A DNA stretch of 64,000 bases from Coenobita brevimanus (GCA_032717465.1 CM064671.1:56674394-56738393); one strand, 5' to 3'; counted from the stretch's first letter, positions 10,868 to 23,949 are shown. Notes: generated from the letters alone by a model not told the origin. A program made the numbers and translations.

Positions 10868-12480
10868 TGGCTGCCAGTGTCCCTAAGAAACGGAAATACA
10901 CTGACGAACACATTACTCACGGTTATACATCAGTCCTCCCTGACGGCATTGAGAAAAATGGGTATACCGTTAAAAAGTAAAGACGAACGATTCTATGAGG
11001 TCAAGCAAGCTGAAAGATCAATTGATGATAAACCACCCCCAATAATTAGAAAGAAACCCCCATTTGTTCACATACCATGAACGCAGTTTGGAAAAACAAA
11101 CTATGAGAGTGACAGTTTTCAGCAACAGAACTGAGTATAGCTGAAGCATCATATGAGGGTTTTCTTGAATCAGCAAAGATGAACAAAGCCCACAGGATTG
11201 ACTAAAGTTGAACTAAGCTATGTGCTTTAAAAGTGGTCAGATGGGTCCTTGGAGAGGAAAGGTGATGCACAATAAAATTCCGCAGATTACTTTTGTCAAA
11301 TGACACTGTGAAACAGAGAATTTGTGAGATGTCAAATGGCATCATGTAACAAGCGATAGCCTCAAAATGATATTTCTGTAATACAGCTTCTTGAGTCAAA
11401 GGATGAGGTCCTGTGCACAGCCACCCGATTTGGTTAAGTATGAATACCCGTCTGCCATCAAGGAAGAATATCTATTCTGTAACAATTTGAAAATCCCTCA
11501 GCAGCCTATGATGTGATGGAAAACATTACTTCTTTCTTCTCAGCTAACGGAATGGCCTGAGAAAATACCTGTAGGTGTTGAGATTGTACTGATGAGCACT
11601 GGAGATACTGGGATCCAATATAGGGTTTCAGGAGCATGTCAAGAACGTAGCTCCGAATGCAAAAGTGGTTCACGATGATCCTTGGACTGACGACAAGACC
11701 CCTCCCTGGTGCCTTTTACAAGATCCTGGAGGCAGTGGTATAATAATGTGTCAACTTTGTGAAAGGGGATTAATTTCAAACTCTCGCCTTTTCCAGAAAC
11801 TTTGTAGAGACATTTGATACCGAGGTAGAAAGTCTTCTATTTTATTCCAATATGCGATGATTTTCGCAAAGGAATGGTGATATCAAGAGTTCAAACTTCG
11901 AGAAGAACTGAAGTTGTTTCTCTGAATAAAAGGCAAGGATGATCTATTAAGTTACTTCAAGGTTGGAGCCTCGTCCTGCCTACCTCCTGGGCAAAACTGA
12001 TCATCTAAACCGGTTGAGCTTGAAGTTACAGGCAAGGACAGAATTGTATTCTATCTCATGAAGTGTATTCATGTTTTTCCTGGCAAATGCAGGAACTGGC
12101 AAATAATAGTCAGCTCAAGTAATGTTGTTATGCATGAGGATCTTTCAGGTATACTTGGCAAGATTGAAGAGAATCATTTACTTGATCCGTCATTCAAAAC
12201 TGAAATAATTCAGCACTTGAAATCCCCGGAAAAGTAGGTACGGAATCCTTTATATACCTGTCCTGATGCTGCTGCCATTGCCGGTGATGGTCAAGACACT
12301 TTCCTTGAACTCAGGAACGATTCTTCTGCCACAGACATCTATGAAGAAAACTCCGTATTCGGGTACTTAATGTATCAGCCATATCCAACAATTACTGAAC
12401 TTGCACTTCGGGAATTCGTGCCATTTTCCACTGCTTGATTGCGCAAATCTGGCTTCTCCGCCTTTCTTCATTAAAAAAAA
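10868..12480 (+). pseudogene. ZBED5-like hAT transposase pseudogene
   Basis: The plus strand starts with PKKRKYTDEHITHGYTSV, the conserved beginning of ZBED5/SCAND3-like proteins derived from hAT transposases. Broken frames downstream give patches resembling the rest of that family: NVAPNAKVVH near 11650, a RLFQKLCRDI patch near 11785, LNRLSLKLQGKDRIVF near 12010 and PFSTACLCE near 12420. Many stops and frameshifts are present, and the zinc-finger-bearing part appears deleted or scrambled. The live protein would bind DNA and catalyse cut-and-paste movement, or act as a domesticated factor. This copy cannot make it. Confidence 0.6.
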
Positions 12481-12599
12481 AGAAAAAAAAAAAAGGAAAA
12501 ACATGGAAACCGGCTGGATGTGGACCTGGACATGACATGTGCCTCATCTGTGATGACCTCGATTTAGTCGACTGACTGGATAGAAACAATGCCATCTAT

Positions 12600-12960
12600 C
12601 CCACTGAACTGCAATAAAACACTCATTCTCCATGTGATAATTGTAAAAATAAAAAAAAAAGGATGATTTTAAAGTGGTATATAATCATCGCTATATTATC
12701 ATTGTGATACGTGATTGTAAGCATTAAAATAAAGGAAGAGTATCAGAATCGTGTATTATCATTATGTTATATCAATTCTAATTCATTTTAAACATTAAAA
12801 CTATGAAAGTATCAAAATAGTATATTTTCATCATATGTGAGGGAAGAAAACTGGAGGTGGCCACCAGGTTGTTCAGACAAGCTCAACGAGGGAATGGGAC
12901 CTATTATCAAAACAATGTGTCATAAACTCTGCTCTCCCTCTTCTTAAGCACTAAATTTGG

Positions 12961-12994
<34 letters not shown>

Positions 12995-13416
12995 CACCCG
13001 CTATGGTCTTGGAGCGTGGGTGTATTAGTTTCATCATTAATTACTCCTTCTGGTATTATATTGCATTATTATCAATATTGCACTAATTGTCAGTCAAGTA
13101 CTATGAACTAAGTACACTGCAAAGAATAATAACATACATAGGCTTACCTGAATGAAACTGCCATCGGGCTAAAGAACGGGGGATCATGCATATCAGGAGA
13201 AACATCAGAAAGCTGCATATCCGTGAAAACATCATCTGAATGAATGAATAGTATAAATATTAAACACAGAATGGGCAGATAGATAGATAGATAGATAGAC
13301 AGACAGATAGATAGATAGACAGATAGACAGATAGACAGATGCTTTAAATGAGCTTCATTTCTTTGAGTGAAAAGATTTGTAGGAGCCATGCAGTCAAATA
13401 AAGATCTAAGTTTAGA

Positions 13417-13457
<41 letters not shown>

Positions 13458-13711
13458 ATATGAGTAAGCAGTGCTACTCAACTCAGTCACTTTGGGTGGA
13501 CCGGTTGCTTGGATAACAGTTTTAATTATAAATAATGGTATGATGCTCCTCATTTAAGGTTCGCACACAATGGAAATAGAATGATATTAAAAAACTTTTC
13601 TCACATATTTGGTGTCATAAACTACTGTAATAAATATTGCTTGCGTTCAACACACATAAAGGAGAGTTGACAGTGGAACTGCCCAACAATTAGGCCTGAA
13701 GTTAGGGCAGG

Positions 13712-13751
<40 letters not shown>

Positions 13752-13940
13752 CAGGAAAAAAGGGAGACACCGAACATTACAACCCAAAATCGTGTGGTGC
13801 AAGACATTTTGAAGTACACTGTTCGTGAATGTTGTCCTCAGATTGAGTCTGTAATAAAATAGTAATTTATTGTTAATACCACGCAAATCGTGGGCTTTGA
13901 CAGGGTGTGTGATAAGAGTTTAGTCACGATTTACAGGACA
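12600..13940. other. No gene; cluster of four microsatellites
   Basis: Contains (AC)n at 12962-12993, (GATA/GACA)n at about 13278-13340, (GT)n at 13420-13455 and (AG)n at 13712-13750. The open frames across them are repeat translations. Confidence 0.7.
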
Positions 13941-14094
13941 TGAGAAAATTTGTGGCTAAACACTAACTGGCAGCTGGTGGATGAAGATGGGGGAGTTTGT
14001 GGTTGACGGCAGGGTTGATGGTCCCGATTCCACCCCCCCCTCCCCGTCAATTTGTCCAGGGTAAAGGGGGGAAGAAAGGAGTAACCCTTGTCGC

Positions 14095-14275
14095 AGAAAT
14101 GAGTAAGAGTGATGAGATGGAGGGATGGAGAGGAGAGGTATATGACAGAGGGGTGTGTGAGGTGGGAGCATGGCAGCAAAGTGGCATTGGACAGGGCGAC
14201 ATGGAGGTGATTTATTTGTGGCCACCCCTTGCGGGATTGAGGCGTCTGGCAATAAACAGATAGACAGAGAAACAG
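14095..14275 (+). repeat. 3'-end fragment of the dispersed LINE family (copy c)
   Basis: The stretch from GGAGAGGAGAGGTATATGA to GTGGCCACCCCTTGCGGGA matches the end of the element at 10600-10740. It is followed by AATAAACAGATAGACAGAG, again a GATA/GACA tail. Confidence 0.65.
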
Positions 14276-14279
14276 AGTG

Positions 14280-15960
14280 TGTCTCATAAGAAACATGTTA
14301 CAAACAAAACTCGTATAATTATCATGGGAAATACTACATCGAAGTGAAATGTTTAAAGAAAACTTCATTTAATCTTTCATGGCCAAAATTCGCTAAGCTA
14401 AATAAAATCATCACAAGAAGGCAAGGATAAAGCATATGATGTCCTTGGTCTGAAGAGGTTATCTCCTTCCGTACAGATCATTTTTTTCCTACGTAAAATG
14501 AAGAAAGTTATTCCATCATACTGAAAAGATTAATGAAGATCATTCCCAGACTCTTTAGACCAAGGACATTTCCTGTGATACACTAAGTTGGCTGGGGTTA
14601 ACTTGTACAGTACATAATGATGATGCAATGTGTATCTGCTTAACCTGCCGCATCCCAGCAAATTTTTCACCAAAGACCCCCGCCAATCCCGGCAGATTGT
14701 CAGAAAGTTTTTTTCTTTTCTTTTTGGCTAAAACCTCCGCTTTCTATGAGAAACATCGAAAATTCAGAAAGTGCTCAGTTGAGTTTAGAAATACCAATAC
14801 AAGTAACAGTACCCTCACCTTGGTACCATGTTCTCTCAGGCCAGGCTCCAGAGAAGACGTTTTCTTGGGAGGGGTAATTATTCCAAACCACTCATTATAT
14901 GTAAATATTTATTTCTTTGGTACGAATTTATATGTAGCACAAGAGTATATTGGTTTTCACAGAGTAATATTGGTGATATATGCACTGTTCACTCAAAAAA
15001 CACATCTGATCAGGAATTTTTTACTCTGTACAAAGAGCCTGCTCCACTGATGGTCGAGAGCATCATTTGATTTTAAGTGCTTTACAACCTTATTTGTACT
15101 GGGTGAATGGACATTTGTCCACTCCCAAATGAAAGTAGACACCTCAATATAGCGTTATACCACATAAACGGGTTTTGATGGGAGTGGCGTGATTCGGCCT
15201 TCTGATTCGGAGGGCCTCATATGGCATCTTCCTTTAGGATGTTGTTGCCTCATCATTTTTGCTTGTTTTTTTCCTCTGGCTTGTTTCTTCTTTTGTCCTC
15301 AACCTCAGGAATCACTTTTGCCTTGAATTTCGTCATTGGAGAGCCCGTGATGCGACATGACTTACTGGCCAGGTAACTGCTAACAGGTGCGTTGCTGAGA
15401 AAATGGCGTGTGAGGGGAGGACGGGGGGTCAGATGGGGCCAGGGATTATCCCTGCCTGGTGCTGGGTAGAGGAAGGTCTCTCACATGTGCCTACCAAAAA
15501 TCACCCGTGAAATCTGAAAAATGTGCGAATGATGGACCTCGCAATTGCAAAAAGAATGGGTACGTTGTCGGGTGTCACCGTGACAAAACGTGGCAACATA
15601 TCCATACGTCGTCGGGACGCCTTGGGTTAAGGGCTTTTCCAGCTACTCATCATAGGCGCAAGGGCAGATTTCCATAAAATGTTGTATGAACAATGCCTAG
15701 GGCTTTTGATTTTCCATAATAATTTTTGTTTGATAATTAAAAAAAAAAAAATGCAAAATTATTAGTTTCCCTTCAATAGATTATTTCTGTAACGGAGTCA
15801 TTTTCTTCGAACTTACCACGTATTAGTTTATTTTATATATTTAGTTAATATCACAGTTCCGAAAAATAAACAGAGGTGGGCGGACCTAATGAGCAGAGGC
15901 TTCTGTAGGGGACCTTACATGAATTTCATTAAAAATATTTCATAGTAAAAAAATGTCACA
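14280..15960. other. No gene recognised
   Basis: Mixed AT-rich sequence. The plus open frame at 14628-15050 has no recognisable domain, membrane pattern or splice context that would support it as a gene. An A run lies at 15740-15752. Confidence 0.4.
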
Positions 15961-15965
15961 TATGT

Positions 15966-16475
15966 TAATCCTTAAGGAAACGTAGGACCACCTCGTAAAA
16001 AAAAAAAAATCTACATTTAAATTGATTCAGTGACGTTGTCAAGGTGTACAGAAATGCGTTTTCGAATTTTAAGAGGTAAACAAGGAAAATAAGATTACAT
16101 ATGAGATACGGTTAGTTTAGGTTAGAATAGCCTACATTTGGTTAGGGTAGCATACAACTGAATAGCTTAACATGATATAGGTTAGATCAACATAGGATAA
16201 ATAAAGTTTGGTTCAGTCACAAAAATTTGGGTCAGGTTGGGATAAAGAGGCACTAGTAAGTAATTTCTTTCAAAAATGGCATCCTAAGATGGCTACCATC
16301 TGTCTTCACGCGCCCCAAGATGGCGTCCATCCACACAAACAACGCTTTTTAAAATTCTCACCACTTAAAAAAGTTTAAAAACACACTCAGAAAATACTTA
16401 AAGAATGTCATGAAGAGGTTAGGTAAGGTGAAAAATAATGTAAAATAAGGTGGTCCTATGTCTCTCCAAGGATTA
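15966..16475. mobile_element. 510-bp MITE with inverted ends and TA target
   Basis: The left end TAATCCTTAAGGAAACGTAG, continuing into GACCACCT, is mirrored at the right end, whose reverse complement begins TAATCCTTGGAGAGACATAG and continues into the same GACCACCT. The ends are about 28 bp and nearly identical, and the outer TA fits a Tc1/mariner-type target. The interior has no ORF. It includes several GGTTAG-like words and two AAGATGGC words (16288 and 16317). Confidence 0.6.
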
Positions 16476-16479
16476 CCAC

Positions 16480-19400
16480 ACACTTTTCTTTTGTTAAAAG
16501 CTTCTTATGTTGGCAGATAACTGCCAACTTAGTATAGTATTCCGGGTAAAAAGAAACTTAGAGCAGCATATCAAGTTAATGACAGTCGCTGCTAACACTG
16601 ACATCTAGAATTAAGAACGTTTGATGTTGTTCCAGCTTACCTTGGACGATTATATTCGCTGAAAAATAAAAAAAGCATCGTCCCAAAGATGTCAGGGTGA
16701 AGAAATTCTAGTTCCTGACCATTGAGTAAAAATTCGTGAGATGATAAGGCGATTTAAATAATTTCGTTTGCGCTCTCTGAAAACAATATTGCATTTCCTC
16801 AGAGAGACTTTTCATAATGTAAGGGTGATATGTAGCGTTCATTACCTGGTTCACTGCTAGGGGGATCACCTCAACAAAAAATAATGCCTGATAACGATAA
16901 GAATATGAATACAGGTTTCAAGCGATTATGTTACGTATATAGCACTGATTCTTGGTTCACTTTCCCTTACAATACGCACACGTTATGATTTTCCTTGCTA
17001 TTTCCATGCTATTGCAATCACCTTAGGAATGGCCTCGTGTCAGATAGGTTAATGAAGGCTGTATCTAAATTCTAAGCTGAATGAAAGTGCCTTGATATTG
17101 CAAAGATAATAATAAACTGTACGTCAGCGTTTGAAATTATCATATTGTTCGCTACACGAGAACTTTCTATACTGACTAAATAAACAATTGAAAAGCCGTC
17201 TTAGGCTGCAGGAATAAAACGAATAAAACGTTGATGTCATCGGATCAAATGAAATATGGTTAATAGCTATTATTTTACAATTTTCGTAACAGTAATATAG
17301 AGAGGGATGTATCGTCGCAACAGGACCCGTGGTCTAATTTACACTTAAAATATGTTTGTCACTTTCATCCCTGAATTATCAAAAAGAAATCATTTATGGG
17401 AACCGAAAAATAGTCTCTCTCAGCTTGTGCATATTTGCCAATAGAAGAAAGTTTGAAATACAATAAGTGAAAAAAATAACGATCAATTCTCAGCGTGTGT
17501 ATAGCTGGGGAGTTGTACTGCATACCTATATTTCCCTCTGATGTTTCGGGGCACGGCAGTGTTGGTGGCAGCGGATACAAATAATGTATTTTGAATGACG
17601 CACCTCCAGTCATCCTAGTATATTAAGAGTGCGTATAAACTCAGAAAATTGCATAACACTCGATGGTTGTGTGTCATCATCAAGGGCAAGGGTTCCAAAG
17701 CGGAGAATTCCCATCTAGGGGAAAACTTGCACATTGCAGGGGGGGGGGGGAGAGGAGTGAATCAACAGTTAAGCCCAAATTGGCCAAAGTAGCCCTTTTT
17801 ATCCTAGCAAGTAATACAAGTAGACTGACATATTTTATGGCCAAATGATTATAGGTCTTAATTTGTACAAATGCCCATAAAAGTTGTGGCCCTTCCCTAG
17901 GCAACCATTTCCTTTCGATGAGGTAACACTGTAAGCCTTACAGCTTTATATGGTTTGGTTGATGGTCTAATTTCTGTGTCTGTATGAGCCTCATGCTAGA
18001 CAGAAGTATCATGTTCTACACTAGGAATATAACAGCCATCTGCTGTTGGTGGACGTTATTAAAAAAAATACTGTGAAAGAATACTGAAATACTAATCATT
18101 CTTATGACCCTATGCTGAACATATCCAAGATAAAGTCGCACATGTTTCGAGCTAACAGCAGATTTCCACAGAAGATGGATGGAGCAGCGGGTGGGACCCA
18201 GCGGACCGGGACGCAGCCGCCAGCAAACCAGTGAAACTAATTTCGAAACAGAGGTTCCCTCAGGCATAGAAGCTCAGAGCACAACCCTTCTTCTTCTTCT
18301 ACTCTTAAGGCTTTATGTCCATCACCCACTTGGGGGCATCAGGCCAACTAAGACAAAAACAGTTAAACCTGAACATAGTGCGGGCATCGCACAAGACGAC
18401 TAGTCTATGGGCCAAAGCGTGGAGGCAGCATATTATGACAGAACGTAGGATGATCGGCTAGATGCACCTCCTCCGCTCTGACAATCATTAAGTGGCGGGA
18501 TTCCCTCACCCAGGTCGGCAGTCCGGAGAAGATTGTACAGTCGCTCCAAGAAGAGATGGCAGAGTTTCAGATTGCTTCGGTTACTCTGCACTCTCATATA
18601 TTCAATGAAAACTTAGTGAATGTAAAGCAAAAATTCAGTGCCTTCGTTACACCATATCAAATAATATATATATCACGCTAAGAATCATGTGAAATGAATA
18701 ACATGAGGCAGTAATATATTAGAGTTTAACACTTACCCGCGTTTTGCGATTTGAATGAATGTGTGATGTATTGCTCCGCGCACGGAGCACAGTATAACCC
18801 AGTGTTCCTGACGTATTTGGTTCCCAGGATTTCGAATACAGATGGACTAGTTTCGAAAACCAGTTAAGAAAACTCTTGTGACTGCAATGCACTACCCTAT
18901 TTTCAAATGCTGTGGCAATGATATAGCAGCATGGATGCCACAACAACGAAATATTCTTAGTAATGATACCTAATCCTGTGGTAGCAACAAAACCATTCTG
19001 CCTTTTATTCCTTGTCTTCCCCTCACTTATAATAATTATAACTAACTACTTTATCCCCAGCTGAAGCTAATTTTTTTTTTTTTTTTTTTTTTTTTTCAGT
19101 TTTAAGGATGTATGACAGATTTTACCCTTCTGTCTTACACTAGGCAATAAAGAGAACCAGAACATGAGTTTATGAACTCTTGCAATGGAAGTGCAAATAA
19201 TTTTTGCCCCATCTTTTAATCTGTAATATCTCCCATTTTAAATAAACTGCTGTCCTGCTTAACTGAAAATGCTGGCTTGGAGTTTTGAATTCAGTGATCT
19301 GTTTATGACCCTCTGCATTTTATTAATCTTGCCAATTATTTTAAGCAGTGAGGTTAGTAGGCTATGACACAGTTGGCATTCTCCAAGGAGCTTCGTCTTG

Positions 19401-20030
19401 CGGCAGATTTTCGAGGTTCTCTCTTTATGTTTCATGCACTGACAGTCCTCTGGCTTGCGTTAAATCTTCCGGATATTTTTCTTAATGGAAAACTGTTCAA
19501 ATATAGTGTAATAACTGCATGTCTAAGTAAAAGTTGTGTTTGTTGATCGAACCATTTAAAATGGCCTACTAACTTACTCCGCTTTCCCGCTTTCTGTCGT
19601 CGTCCATGGAGACAACAAATATGGTTATGAGGGACTAGATTATTCCCTAGTACTGTAATGGAAATTGCCTAACAAATAACAATGATTTTAATTGTTTATT
19701 GAAGCTCTTTTCTTTTCAGTCTTACGCTCCTAAAAATTAAATCTTGTTATGATACTAGCTTTGAACTCCGCAAATTACTCCTGACAGTCCCTGAGCGATA
19801 GTTCTGAAATTTCAATTAGTTCCGTTTAGAATTTCCTTTTAGAGTAACTAACGCACTGCTTTCCACAATTTTGAAATATGCCTGTACTGTAGCATTTGCT
19901 TATTGTTTTTTTGTAAAAATTTTACATAATAGGTCTCACTTTGAACAGATATACGGAAGAGTATGTGCAGTATCGGTGACCGAAATCTTCTGGATACTCT
20001 GCTGTCACTTCTTAAGCCGACTGTACAAGG
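16480..20030. other. No gene recognised over 3.5 kb
   Basis: Includes a G run near 17740, a CTTCTT tract near 18287-18300, a long T tract at 19072-19096 and AT-rich sequence. The plus frame at 18179-18403 has a short non-repetitive start but ends in a Leu run encoded by the CTT repeat. It has no recognised homology, so I do not call it. Confidence 0.4.
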
Positions 20031-20285
20031 TGACGTATAGGCTGAGACTCCGAGCTTGTACGACCGGGTGTGGGCGTCGCGTGTCAGGAGGTGACGGTAA
20101 GAGGATACATCTAGCCGATCCTTGTGATCCACGGTAGTAGGGCGAGATGGTCCGGGGAGGACTCATCGACCTACCCTTCAGCCCAGGAGCCGGTCGACGC
20201 ATCACGAATCCTCGACCATGGAGTCGGAGTCAGAAGAGTCCCGCTCCTCGGTCGCTGACGGTGGGTGGTGAACGTCAGACACAAC
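20030..20285. other. GC-rich island, possible first exon or promoter region
   Basis: This 250-bp stretch is clearly richer in G+C and CpG than its surroundings. On the plus strand an ATG at 20218 in the strong context GACCATGG opens a short acidic peptide, MESESEESRSSVAD, running into a possible splice donor GTGGGT at 20261. On the minus strand a different frame is open from 20205 to 20005. Strand and coding status therefore cannot be settled. No downstream exon was recognised. Confidence 0.25.
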
Positions 20286-20289
20286 CCGA

Positions 20290-21185
20290 ATCATGTGAAG
20301 TTATAAAGTAACGGAAAGGCTGGCTACAGTGAAACCACTTATTTTACGAGCGACTGCAATTTTTAGGAGTAAGGCAAGAATTTTTTTTCTCCGATAATTA
20401 CTGTACTATGCTATACAGAAGTATAAAATCTCAAAAAATATTCCCAAAAATTTGTAACTTTGTTTATGATACCAATATATTTCTTGCTACTACACATTAT
20501 AGGTATTGTTAAATGGATGCGAAAAACTATATATTATGGTCATTTAAAATAATTCCCAGAGGGTGTGGAGTAATTATTCCATCTTGGAGCTGGGTGGTGT
20601 GATCATTATAGATATTGTCATTAGTTAGGTATGAAGACTAGGAAAAGTTTAGGAGCCTCTGAGTTAGGGGAAGATTGTGCCTAGGCATATGGTGTTTGCC
20701 TTCCTTAGTGACCATATTGCAACAATTTCGCATTAATTCTACGACGTTAATGCTGAAGTTAAGAGTTGACGCCTCTGCTTGCCTTACCCTCGATACTCTT
20801 GTCGATGGATAAAGGAATCGATTAATAGCCATGTAATAATTTATTGATCTACTTTTAAAGTTTTTCTTAAAACAATGTTTATCGTGCACACACAGAAATG
20901 ATATCTGTTCATAAGCATTCTCTATACATATATCATGAGAGGCTCATAAGATAATCCAATAAAACATAGAAGATATTAAGTCATCCTCGCCATTACAGGG
21001 GGGAAAGAAAAAAGAAGGAGAATGCGGGAAGAATTAAGAATAGACAGATGATTGTAACAGACAGCCAAAGAAACCTAATTTTCTTTACAACAATTATTCA
21101 TAAATTTGTAATTAGCTGGTACACTCATGCGAGGATCTTCAAGCTCTTCATTTTTTTATTATAGAAATCCTTGGAACACTGTGCA
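20290..21185. other. No gene recognised
   Basis: AT-rich sequence without recognisable coding, RNA or transposon signatures. Confidence 0.4.
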
Positions 21186-21199
21186 GATAATATATTTAT

Positions 21200-22140
21200 A
21201 ATACTTTCTTTCTCACAGCAGTATCAATAAAGCATCTACAGTTCTTGGCTGTTAATATATGTAGTTGAAATCTATATTCGATCGAGGACGTTTCTGGATA
21301 TCGCCTTTTTAGTTCCATCGCAAGATCCATTTTTTTTTTTTCTTTTGCACATATCCCGACGCCGCATTCTCGATGCTACGTCCATGATCTTCAACATTTT
21401 CACATCCCCCCACCCCTTTTTTGGCACTATAACGTTACATTGCCAGAACACGGTATTCTAATCTACTAGTCCAGTAGGTTATGAAATACACTGATTAATA
21501 GTATGAATAGTACAAATTTCGTTACAGATCAGTGTAATATCGATACAGCATCTCGAAATCCAGAGTACCAATGCATCTGTAGTTAGCAGATCATTTCAGG
21601 CGTAGGCGTGTTTGACTTGCCATCTCAGTTCCATTGCGTGATCCACCTTCTGAGTTGATGCTGATTTCTGCTTCTCAGTTCGCTTTTATGATTTTCACAC
21701 TTCACAAGTTCCTAATTTAAATCATTATTATGATTTTTTTTTTTTTATTTCACTGCCAGTATTCAATCACACTATATACAATTCACTTTTCTTACACAGT
21801 GTAGAATATAGTATGGATAGTACAAATTATGATACAGATCAGTGTAATATCGATACAGCATGTTTAAATCCTGGGTGTTTATAAATTTGTAGCTAGGAGA
21901 TCTGTTCGGGCGTGGACGTGTTTGAATGCTTCCTTCTCTGTTCCATCGCGTGATCCATCTCCTGACTGTGTTGACGCTGACGCCAGTGTCCCTCGCGATG
22001 GATCGAATAGAGTTGCCTTCCTTCCACAGTGATACATAGTTGGCTCGCTCGGCCAGAGAGGTACGCCTGTTAGATCGATGTAGCTCCTTATAATCCTGTA
22101 CAGATGGATACGTACATTTCAGACAAATGGAATTTTTAAC
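21200..22140 (-). repeat. Tandem triplication, about 314-bp unit, of a helix-turn-helix coding segment
   Basis: The anchor word TTCCATCGCG/TTCCATTGCG/TTCCATCGCA recurs at 21941, 21629 and 21313, spacings of 312 and 316 bases. A second anchor, ACAGATCAGTGTAATATCGA, recurs at about 21834 and 21524. On the minus strand the rightmost unit is open and encodes an HTH-like domain. The middle and left units keep patches such as RRWITQWN and KWILRWN with stops. This is one ancestral segment duplicated in tandem and then decaying. Confidence 0.65.
21780..22136 (-). CDS. Helix-turn-helix (Tc1/mariner-like or Psq-like) DNA-binding domain, possible exon
   Basis: The minus-strand frame is open for over 100 codons, bounded upstream by a TGA. 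It contains ERANYVSLWKEGNSIRS and then SIARDTGVSVNTVRRW, a clear helix-turn-helix of the kind at the amino end of Tc1/mariner transposases and their domesticated relatives. The basic, Pro-rich stretch IQTRPRPNRS follows. Upstream is ICLKC, which could be half of a zinc finger. A splice-acceptor-like TGTACAG immediately precedes GATTATAAGGAG, so the coding part may begin there (about 22106). No catalytic DDE domain is visible nearby. It could be a transposase relic or a host exon. Confidence 0.45.
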
Positions 22141-22149
22141 TCAGGATCA

Positions 22150-23945
22150 TATGACTATACAAGATTTTTTTGTTTTAATAAAGATCTCTAACTGTTTTCA
22201 GCTCAAAAGTTAGTTCAAACTGGAGTGTGAGTCTGACAAGTAACCCAGGAGGTGTTTCTGCCTCACAACTAAGGCCCATTGATTTTCATGAAGCCACGAC
22301 TGAATATTCAAGCTATATGAGTGGCCCAGTTCCCTTAGATGGATAGAAATCGACTGAAACTCTTTGGTGAATTAAATCATCTGTTGTTAACTAGGATATA
22401 ATACGAAGCATCTCTGACGATGACAGACCTCCACAATAACCATAACACAAAAATCGGCCTGCATGACGCACAAATTAAGAACACCCAGCTTATAAACAAT
22501 GTTGTGAGAAATTTTACGTCTTTCATAGTCATGTTACCTCTTTTATTATCAGGAAAAATTTACTTTTTTACTCTAGTCAGCACCAGGCAATAATATCTTT
22601 CCGCGCTGAAAATGCTTCACAGAAGTTTGAGAGACTTAATGCTCTCACAGTAGGATAAAGATCTCCTTATTTGGACAACCGTGATATTATGTTCCAGCAA
22701 ACATTAGAGAGTTTAATCAGCAGGGACTGAGTCAAAGAAGTCTGGAAGCGTTGAAAGCTTTGTACGGTAATAGCCATACTGATGAACTGGCTTATCCGAG
22801 ACTAGAGGTATAGTGCAAAACCTGCACACTGTTGAGGAGTTAGTGAGTGAACTTCAGTCTTAATGGGTTAATCATATATTCGCTTCTCCATTCTCCATAT
22901 ATATATATATATATATATATTCCCCCAAACAATATACAAATCAATGTATATCAAAGCAAAAATACTTTTATTAACTCATTTTCTTGTCCCCATAAAATCC
23001 CATCTCGCACGGTGCACATAGCCTAGTTTAGGACCTCTATTTTTATGCTTTATGTCAGATACGTGCCATCATGATGCCACCTAATATCTAATACACGGTC
23101 AGCCAGATATTTTTCTTTTCCATGATGTGGATCCTTTACGAATTAGAATTTTGTAAAAACACCGTTGATCAAAATTTTGCACTTACTGTTGAAAACATAG
23201 GACTTACTGTTATATTCCTACCACTTACTTGTCAAAACTTAGCAGTTATAAATCCCATTACCCTAGTCACTGTGTTACATAACACTGTGCCGCAGTGCAA
23301 GTCGTTCGTTTGGTGTTTCCTGCTATACTCAGACTGAGAAGGACAAAACTGAACGAGTCAGTGAGTAATGTCACAAACAAGAACGTTACCTTTTCCATTT
23401 GTCTTTTTGTTAGTATCTTGCGTCGCTACTATGTGTTACCATAACTAAAATAAATCGATACGGTCCATACGCCAACATGAATATGTTGTGGTAAACTCAC
23501 CCAGCTTACACTGGCACATACCTGTGTAAAAATATTTATGTCAGCTCTTGCCAGATTATTATTTTGAACTGTGTGAGGATGGGTGCTAGGACATAAGGTT
23601 TATGTATTATTTTATACCAGCTAGTACTACATAATCATATTCAGCCGAGAGTGATCTTATGACACATAGACCGGCTGCCTCAGTGCTGTCATACTTTCTT
23701 TGGCAACGACATTGGAAGTAATATGTATTCTAAGCAGTAACAGTATGTACACCACACATGGACCTGTTCTTTTTTAATAATACTGATTTGCGTTTTAAAC
23801 GTTTACAGTATTTCACCGTTGTTGAAGTTTCAGTAGAGAATCGTCATTACTTCCTTATTATTTACAACATACTAAAATTGTGATGGTATGTTGATTGACG
23901 GTAAAAACTGATTATTTTAAAAGATTTTTTTTAACTTTAGGGATT
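22150..23945. other. No gene recognised; (TA)n at 22902-22920
   Basis: AT-rich DNA. No recognised domain in any frame. Confidence 0.4.
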
Positions 23946-23947
23946 TC

Positions 23948-23949
<2 letters not shown>

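Noticed and set aside
14628..15050. 140-codon plus frame
   Set aside because: No recognisable features, and composition follows the AT-rich background. Likely chance.
16100..16440. GGTTAG words suggesting interstitial arthropod telomere repeat (TTAGG)n
   Set aside because: The words are scattered, not in tandem, and lie inside a MITE. No run of consecutive TTAGG units is present.
18179..18403. Short plus frame with non-repetitive N-terminus near a GC-rich patch
   Set aside because: It runs into a CTT-encoded Leu tract and has no recognised relatives. Not enough to call a gene.
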